Of a stretch of 64,000 nucleotides of DNA, positions 59,296-64,000 are shown in pieces (positions within the stretch are counted from its first letter, which is position 1; the number at the start of each line of letters is the position of its first letter). The DNA comes from Sphingomonadaceae bacterium 3R27E2-A (GTDB lineage Bacteria > Pseudomonadota > Alphaproteobacteria > Sphingomonadales > Sphingomonadaceae). A model generated the notes under the pieces. That model saw only the letters and a list, made by a program, of their open reading frames with translations. It did no database searches and had not been told where the DNA came from. Where the stretch lies: positions 1-64,000 of the forward strand of contig SCNT01000001.1 in assembly GCA_005503165.1 (NCBI GenBank), in the 5' to 3' direction. A program made the translations under genes and the position numbers.

Positions 59296-59874
59296 ATGAG
59301 CAAGAATGCGATGTGGCTGACGATCATCTTTTTCGCGGCCGTCGTCGGGGCTTTCATGGGTCCATCGGTCGCCAGCCTGATCGGCGAAGGCACGATGATG
59401 ATCCTGGCGCCCCTGTTCCTGATCGGCGTGGTCGGCTTCTGCATTTGGGCGCTGTCGAGCAACAAGAGCGGGGCGAAGGCCGATCCGGCGGCGCTCGCCG
59501 AGGCGCGGCGGATGCAGGCGCCCGAAGGCAAGGGCCGCATCTATGTCACCCGCCGCGGCTTCGTCGCCGCGCTGCAGGGCATGAACGTCACGCTCGACGG
59601 CGTGGCGCAGGGGCAGATCAAGTCGGGCCAGATGCTGATGGCCGATGTCGAGCCCGGCCCGCATCATATCCAGGTCAGCACCGCCAAGGCGAAGCTGGCG
59701 CGGCCCGACGAGATCGAGGTCGATGTCGGCGCAGGCGGCGTGGTGGTGATCGATGCGATGCTGGAAATGGGAGCGCTCAAGGGCGGTGTGAAGCTCAGCC
59801 GCTCGGACGCGGCGAAGGCGCGCGAGGATGTAAACGCGACCAAGCTGATTTTGTGGGAAGTGGCGCCGGCGTAA
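59296..59874 (+). CDS. Membrane protein with C-terminal beta domain (192 residues)
   Basis: Two membrane helices (about 5-27 and 34-53), then a short linker and a beta-rich domain with YVTRRGFVAALQGMNVTLDG and VEPGPHHIQVSTAKAKLA, which recalls PEGA-like or DUF2846-like sandwich domains that decorate membranes. I do not recognise the family. GGGGAACGGAC precedes ATG 59296. Likely cotranscribed with the carbonic anhydrase gene. Confidence 0.7.
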   Translation: MSKNAMWLTIIFFAAVVGAFMGPSVASLIGEGTMMILAPLFLIGVVGFCIWALSSNKSGAKADPAALAEARRMQAPEGKGRIYVTRRGFVAALQGMNVTLDGVAQGQIKSGQMLMADVEPGPHHIQVSTAKAKLARPDEIEVDVGAGGVVVIDAMLEMGALKGGVKLSRSDAAKAREDVNATKLILWEVAPA

Positions 59875-59884
59875 GGCCGACCCG

Positions 59885-60460
59885 TTATGGGATAGGCCCG
59901 ACGGCTCCTGCGGCCGGCCAGTCCGTATCGCCGACGCGCTGGACATCGAGCTTTGCGAATTCGACCGGGGGCGTGCCCTGCCCTACATAACTGCCGATTT
60001 CGACCCATTTCCCGTCGGCGAGAATCGCACTGTACTGGATCGTCGCGCCATTGGGCAGCGGGACCTTCCAATCGAAGCCCTTGTCGGTGACCGCGAAGGG
60101 AAATTTGCCGCTGCGCCCATCGGTCCAACTGGTCATCGCATATTCGTCGGTCGCGGCGTCGTAGGCGATTACCGCGAAGGCGTTGAAAACGAGCTTGCCT
60201 GTTTCGTCGGTGCCGCGCCCCTCGACGACCATCACCGTGCCGTCGAGCATCGGGCCGACGCGTTCGGTCTGGACGAGTTTCAGCGTGCCGGCGGGGCTGG
60301 TAATCGTCGCCGTGCCGCGCCATTCGCCGCGCAACGTGTCGAGCTTGGCGATAGCCGCCTTCTGTTCGGCAATTACCGCCGGGTCGGTGCGCATCTGCGC
60401 CTGCGCCGGGATGGCCGCAGCCCCCAGCGCGGCGCCTGCAATGAGATAAATAGATTTCAT
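59885..60460 (-). CDS. Secreted DUF1579-like protein
   Basis: A protein of 191 residues with a signal peptide (MKSIYLIAGAALGAAAIPAQ). The body (LDTLRGEWRGTATITSPAG, then DGTVMVVEGRGTDETGKLVF and AYDAATDEYAMTSWTDGR) forms a lipocalin-like beta barrel as in DUF1579 and nitrobindin-like proteins, which may bind a small ligand. GGGGAGGGCAACC before ATG. Converges on the gene at 59874. Confidence 0.72.
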   Translation of the reverse strand: MKSIYLIAGAALGAAAIPAQAQMRTDPAVIAEQKAAIAKLDTLRGEWRGTATITSPAGTLKLVQTERVGPMLDGTVMVVEGRGTDETGKLVFNAFAVIAYDAATDEYAMTSWTDGRSGKFPFAVTDKGFDWKVPLPNGATIQYSAILADGKWVEIGSYVGQGTPPVEFAKLDVQRVGDTDWPAAGAVGPIP

Positions 60461-60662
60461 GGTTGCCCTCCCCAATTGTGTTGTCGACATAACACAGCTT
60501 GAAAGCCCCGGGAACGAAAATTGAAGTTTGCAAGCCCCGACGTGCAACTCGTCGCCGATATCGGGCGTTTCCCGGTCAGGGCGCCCTGCTTTTGCGGGCG
60601 GCAGATTTTGCGCTTCGCCGCCAAAATGGCAAAGCATGACGGTCGCAATCAGGGAGACATGA

Positions 60663-61367
60663 ATGGCTCTTCGCCAACCTCTATTGGCCGCCCCGGCGCT
60701 CGCGTCGCGGCGGCGCGCGATTCCCGGCGAAGACGATGACTATGCCAAGGCCCGAAAATCGCTGCTGGCAGAGGAGATCGACCTCCGCCGCAAGATGACG
60801 CGTGTCGCCGAACAACGCCGCGCCCTGCCGCCGGGTCCGCCGATCACGGCCAACTACCGGTTCATGGATGCCGGCGGTGACGAGGTCGGGCTGGCCGACC
60901 TGTTCGGCGATCATGACACTTTGGTCACCTATTTCTGGATGTACGGCCCCGAGCGTGCGCGGCCGTGCCCGATGTGCACCAACTGGCTGGGTGCGGTTAA
61001 CGGCAATGCGATCGATATCAAGCAGCGGGTGGCGCTGAAAATATTGGGCCGCAGCCCGGTAGAGAGACAGCTCGCTTTTGCCGCCGAGCGCGGCTGGCAA
61101 GCGCTCGATTTCGTGCAAACGGTTGGAGATGATTATGCGCGCGATTTCCGCCTGCTGCATGCAGATGGGGGGGAGGATCCGGCGTTGGTGGTCTACAAGC
61201 GCAATGGCAGCGGCATCCGGCTGTTCTGGAAGAGCGAGATGACCGCCGACATGGCCGACCCTGGGCAGGACCCGCGCGATGCGCCCGACATCGCGAGTCT
61301 CTGGAATATCCTCGACCTGACACCGGGTGGGCGAGGGACGAGCTGGTATCCGAAGCTGGAATATTGA
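60663..61367 (+). CDS. DUF899 family (thioredoxin-like) protein
   Basis: A protein of 234 residues. YAKARKSLLAEEIDLRRKMT and VAEQRRALPPGPPI, then LADLFGDHDTLVTYFWMYGP and RPCPMCTNWLGAVNG: a peroxiredoxin/thioredoxin-like fold with a CPMC site, as in DUF899. The function is not established. AGGGAG lies upstream. A perfect 18-base palindrome follows the stop. Confidence 0.85.
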   Translation: MALRQPLLAAPALASRRRAIPGEDDDYAKARKSLLAEEIDLRRKMTRVAEQRRALPPGPPITANYRFMDAGGDEVGLADLFGDHDTLVTYFWMYGPERARPCPMCTNWLGAVNGNAIDIKQRVALKILGRSPVERQLAFAAERGWQALDFVQTVGDDYARDFRLLHADGGEDPALVVYKRNGSGIRLFWKSEMTADMADPGQDPRDAPDIASLWNILDLTPGGRGTSWYPKLEY

Positions 61368-61377
61368 AGGTCTAAAG

Positions 61378-61395
61378 CCTCAGGGGCCCCTGAGG
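61378..61395. repeat. Perfect 18-base palindrome after the DUF899 gene
   Basis: CCTCAGGGGCCCCTGAGG, complete self-complement with no loop bases, 11 bases after the stop codon. No T-run follows, so it is not a standard terminator; a dimeric protein site is possible. Confidence 0.6.
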
Positions 61396-61478
61396 AACAT
61401 CATGTCCGTTGCAGACCGAAAGCGCCCCTGGAACAATCCTTCTAGACAGCCTGTCAAATCCCGCTACGGCCCATCGTA

Positions 61479-62789
61479 ATGGCAACGATTCTCCCGCCCG
61501 ACGCTGACGAACCCGCCCTGCCCGAAAGCCCGTCCAAAGCCCCCTCGCCACTCAGTTTCTCCGATTACCGCTATTATTGGCTCGCGCGCTTCACCGCGGT
61601 GATGGCGACGATCGCGATGGTCGTGGTCATCGGCTACCAGCTCTACGATACCGCGCGCACCGATTATGGCATGTCGATCAAGGAGGCGTCGTTCCAGCTG
61701 GGGCTGCTCGGGCTGTTCCAGTTCGTGCCGCTGGCGGTGCTGACGCCGGTCGCGGGCTGGGTCGCCGACCGCTTCGAGCGGCGGAGCGTCGCGATCTTCT
61801 CGAACCTGATCGACCTCCTCATCGCCGCGGCACTCGGCTGGTTCACCTGGACCGACGGGCTGACCCTGCCCCTGCTCTTCGGCCTTGCCGCGCTGCACGG
61901 CGTTGCGCGCGTCTTCTCCGGCCCGGCGATGAGCGCGATCGCGCCGAACATCGTACCCCCCGCGGTGCTGCCGCGCGCGATCGCGATGAGCAGCATCGCG
62001 TGGCAGTCGGCGTCGGTGATCGGCCCCGCGGCGGGCGGATTGATCTACGCGGCCCATCCGACCTCGGTCTATATCTTCTCCGCCGTCCTGCTCGCGATCT
62101 CCGCCTTCACGATCAGCCGCGTGCGCCCGGTGCTGCCGCCGCCCTCCGAGGTGCGCCGGCACCCGCTGCGCGAAATGGCCGACGGGCTGCAATTCACCTG
62201 GCGCGAGCGCTTCCTGCTCGGCACGATCACGCTCGACCTGTTCGCGGTGATCCTGTCGGGCGCGACCGCGATGCTGCCCGTCTATGCGCGCGATATCCTT
62301 ATGACCGGGTCCGAGGGGCTCGGCTTCCTGCGCGCTGCCCCCGCGGTCGGCGCCGCGCTGGTCGCACTCGGCCTCGCGTGGCGCCCGATCGAGCGCAACG
62401 TCGGGGTCAAGATGCTGTGGGCGGTGGTCGTCTTCGGCCTCGCGACGATGGCGTTCGGGCTGTCGACGAACTTCCTGCTGTCGCTGGCGATGCTGGCGCT
62501 GCTCGGCGCCGCCGACATGTTCTCGGTCTTCGTGCGCGGCACGCTGATTCAGCTCAACACCCCCGACCATATGCGCGGGCGCGTCAGCGCGGTGTCGGGG
62601 CTGGCGATCTCGGCGTCGAACGAACTCGGCGAGATGCGCGCGGGGTCGATGGCGGCCGCCTTCGGTCCGGTCTTCGCGGTGGTTGCAGGCGGCGCCGCGG
62701 CGGTGGGAGTCACGGCGCTATGGGCGTGGCTCTTCCCCGAGCTGCGCCGCGCACGCACCTTCGAGCCGCAATTCAAAAAGGCCGAGTGA
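61479..62789 (+). CDS. MFS transporter (EntS/enterobactin exporter-like)
   Basis: A protein of 436 residues with twelve membrane helices. After a Pro-rich start: LSFSDYRYYWLARFTAVMAT, then WVADRFERRSVAIFSNL (motif A) and LPRAIAMSSIAWQSASVIGP, and TPDHMRGRVSAVSGLA late, all typical of the MFS_3/EntS group that exports siderophores or drugs. Substrate unknown. No siderophore gene is nearby. Confidence 0.88.
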   Translation: MATILPPDADEPALPESPSKAPSPLSFSDYRYYWLARFTAVMATIAMVVVIGYQLYDTARTDYGMSIKEASFQLGLLGLFQFVPLAVLTPVAGWVADRFERRSVAIFSNLIDLLIAAALGWFTWTDGLTLPLLFGLAALHGVARVFSGPAMSAIAPNIVPPAVLPRAIAMSSIAWQSASVIGPAAGGLIYAAHPTSVYIFSAVLLAISAFTISRVRPVLPPPSEVRRHPLREMADGLQFTWRERFLLGTITLDLFAVILSGATAMLPVYARDILMTGSEGLGFLRAAPAVGAALVALGLAWRPIERNVGVKMLWAVVVFGLATMAFGLSTNFLLSLAMLALLGAADMFSVFVRGTLIQLNTPDHMRGRVSAVSGLAISASNELGEMRAGSMAAAFGPVFAVVAGGAAAVGVTALWAWLFPELRRARTFEPQFKKAE

Positions 62790-62939
62790 CGCATTTCAGC
62801 GCCCGCCCGAAGGGGCGATTTCAGCTCGTCGCAAACCGTCTTCCTTTCGCCACAAAGAGATTGTCAATTTATTTGGTTGAATTATCTCGGACACACCCGT
62901 CACCGCGGTTCCCCTGGCCCAACCAACGGAGAATCCGAG

Positions 62940-63608
62940 ATGCAATTTTCCCCTATCCGCCACAAAATCCTGACAATTCCGGGGCTCGACAACAGCGGCC
63001 CGCGCCACTGGCAGAGCCTGTGGGAGCATAAGTTCACCGATTGCGAGCGAATCGAACTCGGCAACTGGAGCGCCCCCGACCGCGACGCGTGGAAGCGCCG
63101 CATCGCCGACGCGATCGACGCCGAGGACGAGCCCGTGCTGGTCGCGGCGCACAGCCTCGGCTGCCACGCCTTTGCCGACTGGTTCGCATCGGCGGGAGGG
63201 CTGGCGCGCGCCCGCATCCTCGGCGCGCTGCTCGTCGCGCCGCCCGACCTCGGTGATCTGCGCCGCGACAATCGCGTGTCGAGCTTCACCGAACCCGCGA
63301 GCTTCACTTCGCGCACCCCGATGATCGTCGTCGCCAGCGACAACGACCCCTATGCGAGGACCACGCATGTCTGGCGCTTGTCGCGGCAGTGGGACGCACG
63401 CTTCGTCAACGCGGGGCCGTTCGGGCATATCAACGCCGACTCGGGCATCGGCGACTGGCCTTATGGACAGTATCTGCTCGCCTCGTTACAACCCGCGCCC
63501 GTGCCCGCCCTGGCCGACGAAAAGCTGTGGGTCCGGGCCGGCGACTGGCCCAACCGGGTCCGCCGCGATCCGCGCTTCGAACATAGGGAAAGTGCATTCC
63601 GACCATGA
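62940..63608 (+). CDS. RBBP9/YdeN-type alpha/beta hydrolase
   Basis: A protein of 222 residues. [20 protein letters not shown], the nucleophile region [16 protein letters not shown], and [15 protein letters not shown] with the catalytic His: the RBBP9/YdeN serine hydrolase branch. GGAG lies upstream of ATG 62940; a start at 62877 adds a weak prefix. Its stop overlaps the cysteine synthase start by 4 bases, suggesting coupling. Substrate unknown. Confidence 0.87.
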   Translation: MQFSPIRHKILTIPGLDNSGPRHWQSLWEHKFTDCERIELGNWSAPDRDAWKRRIADAIDAEDEPVLVAAHSLGCHAFADWFASAGGLARARILGALLVAPPDLGDLRRDNRVSSFTEPASFTSRTPMIVVASDNDPYARTTHVWRLSRQWDARFVNAGPFGHINADSGIGDWPYGQYLLASLQPAPVPALADEKLWVRAGDWPNRVRRDPRFEHRESAFRP

Positions 63609-64000
63609 AAGCCAATTCGATCCTCGATACCATCGGCAACACCCCGCATATCCGGGTCGCCAAGCTGTTCCCCGACGCCGAGGTCTGGGTGAAGTCGGAA
63701 CGCAGCAACCCGGGCGGGTCGATCAAGGATCGAATCGGCCTCGCGATGATCGAGGCCGCCGAACGCGACGGCAGCCTCAAGGAGGGCGGCACCATCGTCG
63801 AGCCGACGTCGGGCAACACCGGCATCGGCCTCGCGATGGCGGCCGCGGTCAAGGGCTACAAGCTCGTCCTCGTGATGCCCGAGAGCATGTCGCTCGAGCG
63901 CCGCCGGTTGATGCTCGCCTATGGCGCGACCTTCGACCTGACGCCGCGCGAAAAGGGCATGAAGGGCGCGATCGAGCGCGCGATCGAGCTGGTCGAAACC
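63605..64000 (+). CDS. cysK: Cysteine synthase (O-acetylserine sulfhydrylase), N-terminal part
   Basis: 132 residues before the window end. NPGGSIKDR carries the PLP lysine (Lys41), then [16 protein letters not shown] and [13 protein letters not shown]. Makes cysteine from O-acetylserine and sulfide, or could be CysM-like; the C-terminus, which is outside, would help. ATG 63605 overlaps the upstream hydrolase by 4 bases. Confidence 0.92.
   Translation, partial: MKANSILDTIGNTPHIRVAKLFPDAEVWVKSERSNPGGSIKDRIGLAMIEAAERDGSLKEGGTIVEPTSGNTGIGLAMAAAVKGYKLVLVMPESMSLERRRLMLAYGATFDLTPREKGMKGAIERAIELVET

Overview
The window reads as chromosomal DNA of a high-GC alphaproteobacterium of the Sphingomonadaceae, most like Sphingopyxis. 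Supporting signs are an alphaproteobacterial 14-gene nuo order with separate nuoC and nuoD, small families typical of sphingomonads (DUF6894, DUF1467, KTSC, a short protein ending in the [11 protein letters not shown] type of tail), and palindromic CCTCCCCGC-type intergenic repeats. I see no rRNA, prophage, insertion sequence or CRISPR array. The genus is an inference.

Region 1 (1-7054): the N-terminus of a TIR-domain protein cut by the window edge, a DUF885 metallopeptidase-like lipoprotein, a PaaI-type thioesterase beside ettA, an M28 peptidase, an alanine-rich lipoprotein with its own promoter-like region and a strong terminator, an intergenic repeat, and tRNA-Pro(TGG).

Region 2 (7070-21350): an M20 peptidase, a hybrid histidine kinase coupled to a Crp/Fnr regulator, then a stress-flavoured stretch. 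It holds a GH130 gene behind a perfect GGAAC-N16-CGTT (EcfG/sigma-T type) promoter, a histidine phosphatase and NAD(P)HX dehydratase pair, several small proteins, a DUF4142 lipoprotein with a near-consensus EcfG promoter, a GntA-like heme N-oxygenase coupled to a DUF1989 protein, KTSC, hemerythrin and DUF6894 proteins, a second Crp/Fnr regulator, and a CAT-anticodon tRNA.

Region 3 (21400-29740): a polysaccharide deacetylase, a histidine kinase with a degenerate ATPase half, an Lrp/AsnC regulator, a second copy of the intergenic repeat carrying a nested three-way-junction element, a secreted repeat-type protein with a terminator, an HPt-like protein without its phosphoacceptor His, and a 790-residue membrane-anchored coiled-coil protein.

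Region 4 (29738-49432, all minus strand): one very compact transcription unit, nuoA-B-C-D-x-E-x-F-x-G-x-H-x-I-J-K-L-M-N-birA-coaX-rnj-DUF1467. Five non-canonical genes (x) sit inside the nuo genes, mostly with ATGA/GTGA overlaps. A repeat cluster separates nuoJ and nuoK. It combines respiratory complex I with biotin ligase, pantothenate kinase and RNase J.

Region 5 (49648-64000): two YbjN-like periplasmic proteins, an inositol monophosphatase family enzyme and efp separated by repeats, an OPT transporter, a cell-wall pair (M23 and L,D-transpeptidase), thiE, lipA with a COQ10-like gene, carbonic anhydrase, small secreted or membrane proteins, a DUF899 protein, an MFS exporter, and an alpha/beta hydrolase coupled to a cysteine synthase gene that runs off the end.
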